Notes: generated from the sequence alone by a model not told the origin. Counted from the stretch's first letter, positions 45,730-55,478 are shown. The stretch is 64,000 nt of DNA from Vibrio sp. 10N.286.49.B3 (GCF_002873395.1 NZ_MCUV01000035.1:41121-105120), one strand, 5' to 3'. Made by a program: numbers and translations.

Positions 45730-47187
45730 ATGTTTAAACGCACTCGCTCTCTGATTGCCCTTTGTGTAGCAACATCAATCGCTATACCACTACCAAGCTT
45801 CGCCAATAATCAAATTGATCTTCCAGATATTGGAACAGCGGCTGGTGCCACGCTCACTATTGACCAAGAGCTAGTTTATGGTGATGCTTATATGCGAATG
45901 ATCCGCAGTAGCTCACCTATCATCAGCGACCCTGTATTAAATGAGTATATTGATACTCTAGGTCATCGATTAGTGGCGAATGCTGATGATGTTAAAACCC
46001 CTTTTACCTTTTTTATGATCCAAGATCGCAATATTAATGCCTTTGCTTTTTTTGGTGGCTATGTTGCCTTACATTCAGGTCTTTTTTTACATGCCCGTAC
46101 TGAAAGTGAATTAGCCTCTGTCGTAGCTCATGAGATCGCTCACGTAACGCAACGTCACTTAGCTCGCAGTATGGAATCTCAAGCACGCCGATCACCCGCA
46201 ACGCTAGCTGCACTTGTTGGAGGGTTACTCCTAGCGATTGCTTCACCTGAAGCGGGGATTGCGGCAATTACAGCGGCAACGGCTGGTTCAATGCAAGGTC
46301 AGATAAACTACACTCGCAGCAATGAAAAAGAAGCCGATCGATTTGGTATAAATACCTTGGCAAAATCAGGCTTTGATGTTCAAGCTATGCCAACATTTTT
46401 TAGCCGTTTAGCCGATGAGTATCGTTACGCCAGCACGCCGCCTCCAATGTTATTAACTCACCCTTTGCCAGAAGACCGTATTACTGACAGTCGTGAGCGT
46501 GCACGCCATTATCCACCACTGCGCATCATGCCTTCTATCGATTACCATCTCGCAAGAGCAAAAATTGTCGCCCGTTTTACCGGTATCGATAGCGCAGCTG
46601 CACTAGATTGGTTTGAGCGTACTGCTAAAAGAGCCTCGACAACGATTTTACCTTCCTTTGAATATGGTAAAGCGCTAGTTTATCTAGATACTAACCAGCT
46701 AGATAAAGCTCAAGGGATTTTAGAGACCCTTGTTAGTAATGACCCTTATAACCATTTTTATTTAGATGCCATCTCGGATGTTTATATCGCCCAAGGCACA
46801 CCAGAGATCGCCACTAAATTGCTAAAAGATGCACTAAAGAGAGCACCGCATAATTCCGTATTAACCATCAATTATGCCAATAGCTTAATCGAGGGTGAGA
46901 AAATAGAAGAAGCGGTACGCATACTACAGCGCTACACTCACGATAACCCTAATGATACCAATGGTTGGTATTTACTCTCTCAAGCCAATATTCGTTTAGG
47001 TGTCAGTGATGAAGATCTCGCCGCTCGAGCAGAGTTGCTTGCTCTGAGCGCCAATTGGAACAAAGCGATTCAATACTATACTCAAGCGAGTCAAATAGCA
47101 GAGCTCGGCAGCCTAAAACAAGCACGTTATGACGCTAGGATCGATCAGCTTATGCTGCAAAGAAATCGCTTCCTAGCACTACAATAA
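45730..47187 (+). CDS. bepA: BepA, periplasmic M48 metalloprotease/chaperone
   Basis: A 485-residue periplasmic protein that helps assemble or degrades stalled outer-membrane proteins such as LptD. A signal peptide (about 1-25, ending SFA) precedes the M48 protease domain with zinc motif HEIAH (134-138), third ligand Glu201 (NEKEADRFG) and His244 in LLTHPLPEDR, which in E. coli acts as a plug. TPR-like helices fill about 300-485. It is followed by the yfgD-like gene, as in E. coli. Confidence 0.96.
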   Translation: MFKRTRSLIALCVATSIAIPLPSFANNQIDLPDIGTAAGATLTIDQELVYGDAYMRMIRSSSPIISDPVLNEYIDTLGHRLVANADDVKTPFTFFMIQDRNINAFAFFGGYVALHSGLFLHARTESELASVVAHEIAHVTQRHLARSMESQARRSPATLAALVGGLLLAIASPEAGIAAITAATAGSMQGQINYTRSNEKEADRFGINTLAKSGFDVQAMPTFFSRLADEYRYASTPPPMLLTHPLPEDRITDSRERARHYPPLRIMPSIDYHLARAKIVARFTGIDSAAALDWFERTAKRASTTILPSFEYGKALVYLDTNQLDKAQGILETLVSNDPYNHFYLDAISDVYIAQGTPEIATKLLKDALKRAPHNSVLTINYANSLIEGEKIEEAVRILQRYTHDNPNDTNGWYLLSQANIRLGVSDEDLAARAELLALSANWNKAIQYYTQASQIAELGSLKQARYDARIDQLMLQRNRFLALQ

Positions 47188-47225
47188 TAAATATACGTTT
47201 TTGTCAGCAGATATAAAAAGGAGAC

Positions 47226-47579
47226 ATGATGTCCGTTACTATTTATCACAACCCTAAGTGTTCAAAAAGCCGTCAGACCCTAGCTTTACTCGAAGAAAAT
47301 GGGGTAAAGCCTGAAGTTCATCTTTATCTAAAGCAACCTTTAAGCTTGCTAGAACTGAAAGATTTATTTTCAAAATTAGGCTTTGAGTCAGTTCGCGAGA
47401 TGATGCGAATCAAAGATACGCTTTATAAAGAGTTAGAATTAGATGCAGCAACGGTAACAGAAGCGCAATTATTTACAGCTATCGCCAATAATTCAGCCCT
47501 ACTTGAACGCCCTATTGTTGTGGCGAATAACCAAGCTAAAGTGGGTCGCCCGCCAGAGCAAGTGCTGGAGATTATCTAA
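47226..47579 (+). CDS. yfgD: ArsC-family reductase (YfgD)
   Basis: A 117-residue (116 if the second Met is used) thioredoxin-fold protein, with catalytic Cys12 in YHNPKCSKSRQTL and the ERPIVV region. Similar to glutaredoxin-dependent arsenate reductases. Position directly after bepA matches E. coli yfgD. With no arsenical pump or arsR nearby, a role in arsenic resistance is unproven. AGGAG lies just upstream. Confidence 0.92.
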   Translation: MMSVTIYHNPKCSKSRQTLALLEENGVKPEVHLYLKQPLSLLELKDLFSKLGFESVREMMRIKDTLYKELELDAATVTEAQLFTAIANNSALLERPIVVANNQAKVGRPPEQVLEII

Positions 47580-47692
47580 GCTATAAACCATCGTGCCTAC
47601 ACCGTCTCATCAGTGTTGAAAGGTAGGCATGGTGTAGTCTGCGTAAAGAGAAAGAGATATGGATATCGAGCAAGTGGCAATAAGGGATTGGA

Positions 47693-48145
47693 ATGTTAAA
47701 GCAAAAATCAGACTATCATGCAATGGCAGCAGGTACTAAGCGATGGCGTATATTCGCTCTCTCAAGTCATTTATGTTTACTTGTATGGGTCATTTTATGG
47801 CAAAGCATGTTATCGCCACACCCTCACCTCGATCAATGGATAGTAACTATCGCTTGGTCTATCCCACTATTGCTACCCTTACCAGGGATAGTGCAAGGTA
47901 AACCTTATACCCATGCTTGGGGTAACTTCGTACTGATGCTTTACTTTCTTCACGCATTAACCATTATTTATATTAATGGTGGTGAACGCTTAATCGCTGC
48001 CATCGAGTTATTACTAACGAGTGGTGCTTTTATTGGCAATATTTTATTTGCCCGCCTGCGAGGAAAAGAGTTAGGTCTACACCTTAAACGACTTTCTGAA
48101 GTAGAAAAGCACGAGAAAGCTCAATTCTCTCCTCCGCAAAGCTAA
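47693..48145 (+). CDS. DUF2069 membrane protein
   Basis: A 150-residue inner-membrane protein with four hydrophobic segments (about 23-43, 50-66, 78-95 and 102-122) and a charged C-terminal tail, matching DUF2069. AGGGA lies seven bases before the ATG. Function is unknown. The 113-base gap after yfgD holds an imperfect hairpin (GTGCCTAC / GTAGGCA) but no T-run. Confidence 0.8.
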   Translation: MLKQKSDYHAMAAGTKRWRIFALSSHLCLLVWVILWQSMLSPHPHLDQWIVTIAWSIPLLLPLPGIVQGKPYTHAWGNFVLMLYFLHALTIIYINGGERLIAAIELLLTSGAFIGNILFARLRGKELGLHLKRLSEVEKHEKAQFSPPQS

Positions 48146-48189
48146 TATCAGTAAATAATGGGGGATTCTAGATTTCTAAAGCTCTTGAT

Positions 48190-48225
48190 AAAAAAAGAGT
48201 TATCACGAAAATGATAACTCTTTTT
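48190..48225. terminator. Bidirectional terminator between the DUF2069 and DUF2066 genes
   Basis: GAGTTATCA (48197-48205) and TGATAACTC (48212-48220) form a perfect stem bounded by A5 on the left and T5 on the right, so it works in both directions for the two convergent genes. Confidence 0.95.
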
Positions 48226-48252
48226 CAAAATAACTAATGAGCAGTTAATCCG

Positions 48253-49434
48253 TTACTGCACACCAAGCCACTCAAACGTTGTCACTGATGTTTCACTGCT
48301 ATGCTGCACAGAGTTCGTATTATAGATCAATGGCTCAATGAACGGGTTCTCTACCACTTCACCATCAAAAGCATTTAAGTTAAATTGAGCTGATGACTCA
48401 TCAATAGTCTGCTCTTGCTGCTTTACTTGACCTGTGAAGGCATCTACTTTAGCCAAATAATCGAGAGACAAAAGTTGCTGCTCAAATTCAGTTGGAGTCA
48501 CTAGCAGGTGGACCTGAAAAGTAACGTCGTGCCCCTGAACGCTTAAAATATCAAGCGAGGCGACTGAGTTAAGGCTTTTTAAACGATTTTCTAAAGTAAA
48601 AAAATCTAATGCGCCACCCACTTGACTGAATTTAACTTGCATCGATTCTGTCGACTGGCTAGCAATGGTCACAGCACTCTTCTCAGCATAATATTGGCTT
48701 AGTTGATCCACTAAAGAAGCGGTCATCACCTCATTATCACCATCAGAAAAACTTCCCGTTAGTGGTGCTTTTTGCTCCGTTAAGATCGCGCTTGGCGCCA
48801 TATCATAAAGTACCCAACGTAAGCGCTGCTCTTGAGCTTTAATCACTAGTACCGCATCAACAGGATAGCGACGACTCGCTTCGCTAATTGGTTTAGTAAA
48901 GTTACCCCAAAGATCGGAAACGGCAATACCAGTAATATCATCAAAATCACCAACTGGAATCGTCACTGGCAAGCCTCGCTTTTTCGCTGCTAATTGAAGT
49001 GACTTTGCGAGCTCTGAGTTGGTATGTTCCCAAACAATATTTCGGTCATAACCTTGCTCATCGACAATCCATACTAAGATATTGGCACGAGCTTCTGGCC
49101 AAAATGGCACTTGAGCTTGAGTCAATAAACCTCTGACTTGTGAAGCATCAAAACCAAGGTTCATCACTCTGCCTTGTTCATTTTGGCTAAAGCTCATCTG
49201 AGTCATATAACGGGCACTATTTTGCATTGCCTTACGAATAACCTCGTTATCTAGTGCCTCTTTACTGCCCGATGCACGAACAATAACCTCTTTTAATCCT
49301 GTCACTCGAGCTGCGGCTTCTGCACCGTTTTCTGTATCACTTAACACCACATTGGCATTATACAAATCCACTTTAGTTACAGCGTGAACGGGTAATGCAC
49401 ACCAACTAAGACATAATAGAACTAAATAACGCAT
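48253..49434 (-). CDS. DUF2066 periplasmic protein
   Basis: A 393-residue protein from the ATG at 49434, preceded by AGG; a longer frame from 49476 would bury the signal peptide MRYLVLLCLSWCALPVHA. It fits the DUF2066 family of unknown function. The mature part starts VTKVDLYNANVVLSDTENGA. No membrane segment is seen after the signal, so it is probably periplasmic. It is divergent from uraA. In E. coli the uraA neighbour is hda, which is absent here. Confidence 0.8.
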   Translation of the reverse strand: MRYLVLLCLSWCALPVHAVTKVDLYNANVVLSDTENGAEAAARVTGLKEVIVRASGSKEALDNEVIRKAMQNSARYMTQMSFSQNEQGRVMNLGFDASQVRGLLTQAQVPFWPEARANILVWIVDEQGYDRNIVWEHTNSELAKSLQLAAKKRGLPVTIPVGDFDDITGIAVSDLWGNFTKPISEASRRYPVDAVLVIKAQEQRLRWVLYDMAPSAILTEQKAPLTGSFSDGDNEVMTASLVDQLSQYYAEKSAVTIASQSTESMQVKFSQVGGALDFFTLENRLKSLNSVASLDILSVQGHDVTFQVHLLVTPTEFEQQLLSLDYLAKVDAFTGQVKQQEQTIDESSAQFNLNAFDGEVVENPFIEPLIYNTNSVQHSSETSVTTFEWLGVQ

Positions 49435-49580
49435 ATAAAACCTAAATATAAATGCTAGTAGCCGAATGATAAGCAACTATCTTGACTGGAGCAAGATAAC
49501 AACAAGTGACAAAGAGATTATTTACCGAAAGTGATGAACTCACCCTCTTTGCTTTATAAGTTAACGCATCTTACTATTTT

Positions 49581-49609
49581 TTGACTGTTTTCAAGTCAAT
49601 TTTTTGATA
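49581..49609 (+). promoter_or_regulatory. Sigma-70 promoter of uraA
   Basis: TTGACT (49581-49586) and TTGATA (49604-49609) are separated by 17 bases, 92 bases before the uraA start. The same bases can pair (TTGACT with AGTCAA) and are followed by T6, so a terminator-like reading is possible, but no transcript enters from the left. Confidence 0.6.
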
Positions 49610-49617
49610 AATAACTA

Positions 49618-49633
49618 AAGCAAACGATTACAA
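49618..49633 (+). promoter_or_regulatory. Possible PurR operator before uraA
   Basis: AAGCAAACGATTACAA matches one half of the PurR site (GCAAACG) well and the other half with two changes. It lies just after the predicted transcription start of uraA. Weaker than the site before purM. Confidence 0.5.
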
Positions 49634-49700
49634 AATGGTACACTCTTGCCCGTTTGAATTTTATCTCTACTCACTTTTTTAATTAAATAGGTATGCCGCC

Positions 49701-50948
49701 ATGAAAAATGCACTTCAAGGGGCTCAAATGCTATTTGTCGCCTTTGGGTCATTAGTACTTGTTCCACTGCTCACAGGTTTAGATCCTAACGTCGCATTAT
49801 TTGGTGCGGGTATTGGTACTTTATTATTCCAAGTCGTTACCAAGCGCTCTGTTCCTATTTTTGTTGCCTCTTCATTTGCTTTCATTGCCCCTATCATGTT
49901 CAGTGTGCAAGCTTGGGGTATCCCTGCAACAATGGGCGGCCTAATGAGTGCCGGTTGTGTTTATGTTGCACTCGGTGGCTTAATCAAAGTTCGTGGTGTG
50001 GCGTTTATCCATAAGCTATTGCCACCTGTCGTTGTTGGTCCTGTCATCATGGTGATTGGCTTAGGTCTTGCTCCCGTTGCCGTTAATATGGCATTAGGGA
50101 AATCAGGTGATGGTGCAGTACAACTTGTTGATGGTGATGCTGCGCTGTGGATTTCAATTGCTTCCCTATTAACCACGATTGCAATTAGTACTTACGCTAA
50201 AGGCATCATGAAGCTCATCCCTATTTTTGGCGGTATCGTTGTTGGCTATCTACTCAGCCTATTTTTTGGCGTTGTCGATTTTACCCCTGTAGCAAACGCA
50301 TCTTGGCTTGCTCTACCAAACTTTACTTTCCCTGAGTTTAATATTAATGCCATCTTCTTTATGGTGTTTGTTGCTATTGCCCCTGCCGTTGAGCACGTGG
50401 GCGACATGCTTGCTATCTCAAACGTAACAGGAAAAGATTACCTTAAAAAACCAGGTCTACATCGCACAATGGCTGGTGATGGTGTCGCTACAATTGCTGC
50501 CTCTATGCTGGGTGCGCCACCTAATACTACTTACAGCGAAGTAACAGGTGCTGTAATGCTAACGCGTGCATTTAACCCTGTGATCATGACTTGGGCTGCG
50601 ATCACCGCGATTGTTCTTGCTCTTGTGGGTAAATTAGGTGCGATTCTACAAACGATTCCAGTGCCAGTAATGGGCGGAATTATGATCTTACTGTTTGGTT
50701 CTATTGCTACGGTAGGTCTTAATACTTTAATTAAAAATAATGTCGATTTACACAAATCACGCAATTTAGTCATTGTGGCAATTACACTGGTATTTGGTAT
50801 CGGTGGTATGGCATTTGGTATTGGTGAGTTCAGCCTACAAGGCATCAGCCTGTGTGGTATTGTCGCAATTATGCTTAACCTGATCCTTCCACAAGATATC
50901 GGTGATAATCACATTGTTGATAATGCACAGATGGAAGAAGATAAATAA
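49701..50948 (+). CDS. uraA: UraA, uracil:proton symporter
   Basis: A 415-residue NCS2 transporter with about 14 membrane segments. The family motif region FVAIAPAVEHVGDMLAISNVTG (in part) contains the Glu and the substrate-binding loop, and GDGVATIAASMLGAPPNTTYSE is the NCS2 signature near residue 265. It imports uracil for upp, which is convergent next to it; the two lie side by side in E. coli as an operon, but here the upp gene is inverted. Confidence 0.94.
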   Translation: MKNALQGAQMLFVAFGSLVLVPLLTGLDPNVALFGAGIGTLLFQVVTKRSVPIFVASSFAFIAPIMFSVQAWGIPATMGGLMSAGCVYVALGGLIKVRGVAFIHKLLPPVVVGPVIMVIGLGLAPVAVNMALGKSGDGAVQLVDGDAALWISIASLLTTIAISTYAKGIMKLIPIFGGIVVGYLLSLFFGVVDFTPVANASWLALPNFTFPEFNINAIFFMVFVAIAPAVEHVGDMLAISNVTGKDYLKKPGLHRTMAGDGVATIAASMLGAPPNTTYSEVTGAVMLTRAFNPVIMTWAAITAIVLALVGKLGAILQTIPVPVMGGIMILLFGSIATVGLNTLIKNNVDLHKSRNLVIVAITLVFGIGGMAFGIGEFSLQGISLCGIVAIMLNLILPQDIGDNHIVDNAQMEEDK

Positions 50949-51002
50949 TCCCCATCAAATTAAGTCAATGGGCTGAGTTGATTAGCTCATCGCTCACTTA
51001 AT

Positions 51003-51037
51003 AAAAAAGCGCGATAATGAAAATTATCGCGCTTTTT
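51003..51037. terminator. Bidirectional terminator between uraA and upp
   Basis: AAAAAGCGCGATAAT and ATTATCGCGCTTTTT (51004-51037) form a perfect 15-base stem with a GAAA loop and T-runs on both strands. Confidence 0.96.
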
Positions 51038-51056
51038 CGTTTAACTCATTACTCTA

Positions 51057-51683
51057 TTATTTTGTACCAAAGATCTTATCACCAGCATCACCAAGACCTG
51101 GAACAATATAACCTTTGTCATTCAGTTTCTCGTCGATAGCTCCCGTGTAAAGCTCAACATCAGGGTGTGCTTTCTTAAGTGCTTCGATGCCTTCTGGAGC
51201 GGCTACTAATACAAGCACTTTAAATACTTTACAGCCTTGCTCTTTTAAAAGATCCAGAGTAGCAATCATTGAGCCACCAGTAGCTAGCATTGGATCAACA
51301 ACGAGCGCAATACGCTCATCGATATTTGATGCTAGCTTATTGAAGTATGGTACTGGCTCTAATGTTTCTTCGTCACGATAGATACCAACAACACTAATAC
51401 GTGCACTTGGCATATGCTCAAGTACACCATCCATCATACCTAGACCAGCACGCAGAATTGGCACTACTGTGACTTTTTTACCTTTAATTTGGTCCACTTC
51501 TACAGGACCATTCCAACCTTCAATGGTCACTTTTTCTGTTTCAAAATCAGCGGTTGCTTCGTATGTTAATAAGCTACCCACTTCCGTAGCAAGTTCGCGA
51601 AAGCGTTTAGTACTAATGTCCCCTTCACGCATTAAGCCAATTTTATGTTTTACTAATGGGTGCTTTACTTCAACAACTTTCAT
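51057..51683 (-). CDS. upp: Upp, uracil phosphoribosyltransferase
   Basis: A 208-residue enzyme making UMP from uracil and PRPP. The PRPP-binding loop is [11 protein letters not shown] (about 130-140), and the uracil-binding region is [16 protein letters not shown] at the C-terminus. It is divergent from purM across a 168-base region with a PurR operator. Confidence 0.98.
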   Translation of the reverse strand: MKVVEVKHPLVKHKIGLMREGDISTKRFRELATEVGSLLTYEATADFETEKVTIEGWNGPVEVDQIKGKKVTVVPILRAGLGMMDGVLEHMPSARISVVGIYRDEETLEPVPYFNKLASNIDERIALVVDPMLATGGSMIATLDLLKEQGCKVFKVLVLVAAPEGIEALKKAHPDVELYTGAIDEKLNDKGYIVPGLGDAGDKIFGTK

Positions 51684-51770
51684 TTTAAACTCCAGAAATT
51701 TTTTATTAAACCCGTCAATTATACACCATTATAATTGGTATTTCAGATTGTTTATGAATGTAAAAAAGTA

Positions 51771-51786
51771 GCGCAAACGTTTGCCT
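51771..51786 (+). promoter_or_regulatory. PurR operator of the purM promoter
   Basis: GCGCAAACGTTTGCCT contains the perfect PurR palindrome GCAAACGTTTGC (51773-51784). It overlaps the likely -35 (TTGCCT, 51781-51786), with -10 TAGAAT at 51805-51810 after 18 bases, so bound PurR would block purMN transcription. It is also upstream of upp and could affect it. Confidence 0.9.
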
Positions 51787-51851
51787 TTTGCTTTTAACCC
51801 CTGTTAGAATAGCGGCGATTTCACATCCATCTTAAGACCGAGGACTATCCC

Positions 51852-52892
51852 GTGAGCGGTAATAACCCTTCTTTAAGCTACAAAGACGCTGGTGTCGATA
51901 TTGATGCAGGTAACGCACTAGTAGATCGTATTAAAGGTGCTGTAAAACGCACTCGTCGCCCTGAAGTAATGGGTGGTATTGGTGGCTTTGGCGCCCTTTG
52001 CGAACTGCCAACAAAATACAAGCAACCTGTTTTAGTTTCAGGTACAGATGGTGTTGGTACAAAACTTCGCCTTGCTTTGGATATGAAAAAACATGACACC
52101 ATAGGTATTGACCTTGTTGCTATGTGTGTGAACGATCTTATTGTTCAAGGGGCTGAACCTCTCTTTTTCCTAGATTACTATGCAACAGGTAAGCTTGATA
52201 TTGATACCGCTGCTGATGTCGTGTCTGGCATTGCTGAAGGTTGTGTACAGTCTGGCTGTTCACTTATCGGTGGTGAAACGGCTGAAATGCCTGGTATGTA
52301 TGAAGGCGAAGATTACGATGTCGCTGGATTCTGTGTTGGTGTCGTAGAAAAAGCGGATATCATTGATGGTACTAAAGTTGCTGCTGGCGATGCTTTAATT
52401 GCCGTTGGCTCTAGCGGTCCTCACTCTAATGGCTACTCTCTTGTTCGTAAAATACTAGAAGTGTCTGGTGCTGATAAGAACGAAGAGTTGAATGGTCGCA
52501 CTATTGGCGAACACCTTCTTGAACCGACAAAAATTTACATTAAGTCAGCGCTGAAAATGATTGCAGAACATGATATCCATGCGATCTCTCATATTACTGG
52601 TGGTGGCTTCTGGGAAAATATCCCTCGCGTACTTCCAGAAGGTACAAAAGCAGTTATCGATGGTAACAGCTGGCAATGGCCTGCTATTTTTAGTTGGCTA
52701 CAAGAGAAAGGCAATGTTGATACATTTGAAATGTATCGCACCTTTAACTGTGGCGTTGGGCTTGTTGTCGCATTACCAAAAGAACAAGCAGATGCTGCTG
52801 TTGAGTTACTTAAAGCGGAAGGCGAAAATGCTTGGGTTATTGGTGAAATAGCCACAGCGCAAGAAAATGAAGAGCAAGTTGAAATAAACTAA
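51852..52892 (+). CDS. purM: PurM, phosphoribosylaminoimidazole synthetase
   Basis: PurM (346 residues) makes aminoimidazole ribotide from FGAM in purine synthesis. It begins with GTG, preceded by GAGGA at a suitable distance. The signatures [22 protein letters not shown] and [13 protein letters not shown] are clear. Followed after 134 bases by purN, with a hairpin between them. Confidence 0.98.
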   Translation: MSGNNPSLSYKDAGVDIDAGNALVDRIKGAVKRTRRPEVMGGIGGFGALCELPTKYKQPVLVSGTDGVGTKLRLALDMKKHDTIGIDLVAMCVNDLIVQGAEPLFFLDYYATGKLDIDTAADVVSGIAEGCVQSGCSLIGGETAEMPGMYEGEDYDVAGFCVGVVEKADIIDGTKVAAGDALIAVGSSGPHSNGYSLVRKILEVSGADKNEELNGRTIGEHLLEPTKIYIKSALKMIAEHDIHAISHITGGGFWENIPRVLPEGTKAVIDGNSWQWPAIFSWLQEKGNVDTFEMYRTFNCGVGLVVALPKEQADAAVELLKAEGENAWVIGEIATAQENEEQVEIN

Positions 52893-52915
52893 GCTTTGCT
52901 ATAAAAATAATACTA

Positions 52916-52942
52916 AGAATGAGGACTTGATGTCCTCATTCT
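52916..52942 (+). repeat. Perfect hairpin between purM and purN
   Basis: AGAATGAGGAC (52916-52926) and GTCCTCATTCT (52932-52942) form an 11-base perfect stem with a five-base loop. No T-run follows. It may protect the purM mRNA end, attenuate purN, or mark a degenerate terminator. Confidence 0.8.
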
Positions 52943-53026
52943 GCTATCTGGAACACTGAAAACCATAACAATAGTAAGTACATTAATTCGTTCTCCATTC
53001 TACTTCATAAAGGTTCACCTTCGAGT

Positions 53027-53668
53027 ATGAAAAATATTGTCGTCTTAATTTCTGGTAATGGAAGTAACTTACAGGCTATCGTCAATGCCTGTGGGGTCAG
53101 TCTACCAACAGGCTCTATCAAAGCCGTCTTTTCTAATCAAGAATCCGCTTATGGCCTCGAGCGAGCAAAACAAGCTGGGATCGATGCTCATTTTATTGAC
53201 CCACAAGCTTTTGCTTCACGTGGTGAGTTTGATGCCCACCTGATGGCAGAAATGGATACCTATCAACCTGACCTTATTATTCTAGCCGGTTATATGCGAA
53301 TTTTGAGTAGTGATTTTGTTGGCCATTACCGAGGGAAGATGATCAATATTCACCCCTCATTACTGCCTAAATATCCTGGATTGCATACACACCAAAAAGT
53401 CCTCGAAGCGCAAGATAAAGAGCATGGTACAAGCATTCATTTTGTGACGGAACAGTTAGATGGCGGTCCAGTGATCCTCCAAGCTAAAATTCCTGTTTTT
53501 AATGATGATGATTGCGACTCACTCATCGAGCGAATCCAAGTTCAGGAACATCAAATTTACCCACTAGTAGCAAAATGGTTTATTGAGGGAAGGCTGCGGA
53601 TGTCAGAAAGCGGTGATGCTTTATTAGATGGCAAAGTGCTAGGTGAACAAGGTTATGCTGAAGAGTAG
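53027..53668 (+). CDS. purN: PurN, GAR formyltransferase
   Basis: PurN (213 residues) transfers formyl from 10-formyl-THF to glycinamide ribotide. NGSNLQAI binds phosphate near residue 12, INIHPSLLPKYPG holds the catalytic Asn and His (about 106-118), and LDGGPVI contains the catalytic Asp. It begins 134 bases after purM. Confidence 0.98.
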   Translation: MKNIVVLISGNGSNLQAIVNACGVSLPTGSIKAVFSNQESAYGLERAKQAGIDAHFIDPQAFASRGEFDAHLMAEMDTYQPDLIILAGYMRILSSDFVGHYRGKMINIHPSLLPKYPGLHTHQKVLEAQDKEHGTSIHFVTEQLDGGPVILQAKIPVFNDDDCDSLIERIQVQEHQIYPLVAKWFIEGRLRMSESGDALLDGKVLGEQGYAEE

Positions 53669-53669
53669 T

Positions 53670-53717
53670 GCTCGTACAACTTATTGATAGGCTATAGAGT
53701 ATAGCCTATCAACGAGC
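53670..53717. repeat. Two-part cruciform between purN and yafJ
   Basis: TTGATAGGCTATA (53684-53696) and TATAGCCTATCAA (53700-53712) form a perfect 13-base stem with a GAG loop; outer GCTCG (53670-53674) and CGAGC (53713-53717) pair as well across a one-sided bulge. A second, smaller hairpin (AGCAATG / CATTGCT) follows. Neither has a T-run. The position between convergent genes suggests a role in ending transcripts. Confidence 0.75.
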
Positions 53718-53756
53718 GTTAGCTCAGCAATGAACTTAAATGCCCATTGCTAAGTA

Positions 53757-54602
53757 TTAAGAAAGTGGCTCAGTTGGGGCTTGACTCGCCACTTTTGCTG
53801 GAGCAAAGGCAATATCATCAAGTTGATCAACATTGCTATCCACCAGTTCACCAAAATGAAACAGGTTATATTCCGTTGGTTTCATTCTGTGCCAAGTCTC
53901 ATTACCCGTTAATGGCTGAGTCGCAACGACAGAAACAACATCATTTGGTGTTGTCTCTTCTTGAAAGTTAATCTCAACATCTTCATCAAGCAAGCTCGCT
54001 TTACCAAAAGGGGCACGACGTGTGATCCAATATAAATGGTTCGTACAATAGGTCATCACATACTCACCATCGCTGAGCAGCATATTAAAAACCCCACGCT
54101 CTTTTAACACGTCACAGCATTGAGCAATAAAGCGAAAAGCCGCTTCCATATCCTGAGGAGGCTCTGGGTAACGATGTTCTAATTGATTTAACAGCCAACA
54201 GAATGCACGCTCACTGTCTGTCTCCCCCACTGGTCTAAAGCGTTGTGTTTCTAAGCTTTGATAATCCGTTAACTGTCCATTATGAGCAAATGTCCAATAG
54301 CGCCCCCACAACTCTCGTGTAAAGGGGTGAGTATTTTCAAGATTAACACCACCACGATTTGCTTGACGAATATGACTAATAACAGCACAACTTTTTATCG
54401 GGTAATCTTGTACTAGCTGAGCGATTTTAGACTCACAGCTAGGGTTAGGATCTTTAAAGGTACGAAAGCCTTTTCCTTCATAAAAAGTAATCCCCCACCC
54501 ATCACGATGTGGACCTGTATTGCCCCCGCGCTGAATTAAGCCGGTAAAACTAAAACAGATATCCGTTGGTACATTGGCACTCATACCAAGCAATTCACAC
54601 AT
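53757..54602 (-). CDS. yafJ: Class II glutamine amidotransferase-like protein YafJ
   Basis: A 281-residue protein with an N-terminal nucleophile: Cys2 in MCELLGMSANVP becomes the N-terminus after Met removal. The family motifs GGNTGPHRDGWGI, SHIRQANRGG and FAHNGQLTDY of class II glutaminases are visible. It lacks a synthase domain, so the acceptor is unknown. It lies 75 bases after gmhA, and both genes sit near fadE, as in E. coli. Confidence 0.9.
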   Translation of the reverse strand: MCELLGMSANVPTDICFSFTGLIQRGGNTGPHRDGWGITFYEGKGFRTFKDPNPSCESKIAQLVQDYPIKSCAVISHIRQANRGGVNLENTHPFTRELWGRYWTFAHNGQLTDYQSLETQRFRPVGETDSERAFCWLLNQLEHRYPEPPQDMEAAFRFIAQCCDVLKERGVFNMLLSDGEYVMTYCTNHLYWITRRAPFGKASLLDEDVEINFQEETTPNDVVSVVATQPLTGNETWHRMKPTEYNLFHFGELVDSNVDQLDDIAFAPAKVASQAPTEPLS

Positions 54603-54677
54603 GGCTACTTATACTCCTTTTTTCGCTCATTGAGCAGATTCAAAGTTAACGATTACTCTACGGTTATCAATTGCTAA

Positions 54678-55259
54678 CTAAGCTTTTTCCATCTCTTTTT
54701 CAACTAATTGGATAATGATATGAATAATTTTAATATGTATTTCTTGAATACGATCAGCATAGCCAAAATGAGGCACGCGAATTTCAATATCAGCACAACC
54801 CGCCATTTTGCCGCCATCTTTACCCGTCAGAGCAATGGTTTTCATACCTTTTTGTTGCGCAGCTTCAATCGCTTTCAAAATATTCGCAGAATTACCCGAT
54901 GTTGATAAACCAAACAGAACATCACCTTTACGGCCTACTGCTTGCACATAACGAGAGAAAACATGGTCATAACCAAAGTCATTACTCACACAAGATAAGT
55001 GACTTGGATCTGAAATCGCAATACCCGCATAACCTGGTCGATCTTCACGATATCGGCCCGTTAACTCTTCTGCAAAATGCATCGCATCACAATGAGAGCC
55101 ACCGTTCCCACACGATAAAACTTTACCATCTTGCTTAAAAGAGTCTGCAATCAGTCGTGCCGCGGCCTCGATTTGAACAAGGTTATTGTCATCATTTAAA
55201 AAAGCCGTCAATACATCGGCAGCTTCTGTCAGTTCACTTTTAATTAAGTCTTGATACAT
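54678..55259 (-). CDS. gmhA: GmhA, sedoheptulose 7-phosphate isomerase
   Basis: GmhA (193 residues) makes D-glycero-D-manno-heptose 7-phosphate, the first step to LPS core heptose. I chose the ATG at 55259 ([20 protein letters not shown]), which gives the family length; the open frame extends 44 codons further without homology. The SIS-domain motifs [20 protein letters not shown] and [12 protein letters not shown] are clear. Confidence 0.95.
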   Translation of the reverse strand: MYQDLIKSELTEAADVLTAFLNDDNNLVQIEAAARLIADSFKQDGKVLSCGNGGSHCDAMHFAEELTGRYREDRPGYAGIAISDPSHLSCVSNDFGYDHVFSRYVQAVGRKGDVLFGLSTSGNSANILKAIEAAQQKGMKTIALTGKDGGKMAGCADIEIRVPHFGYADRIQEIHIKIIHIIIQLVEKEMEKA

Positions 55260-55478
55260 AAATACGATTCTCTTTGTCCTACGAGCTAAAGCCCTTTTAC
55301 ACCAAGAGCTATGATTACTTATGAGTTTACCTGTAAATATTTCAAAGTGTCGACTATTAACCACAAAGAATTGAGCCTTGATAACATCCATTTCATTCTT
55401 CTGCTTAATTCATCACCACTTACCGCTGAATTCAAAACTTTTTCACGGCTCAACGCTCATTTAAAATAACATTTAATT

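Noticed and set aside
49581..49606. TTGACT / AGTCAA stem followed by T6 before uraA, readable as a terminator
   Set aside because: No gene on the plus strand lies upstream to be terminated, and the same bases give a good sigma-70 promoter; an attenuator role is possible but unsupported.
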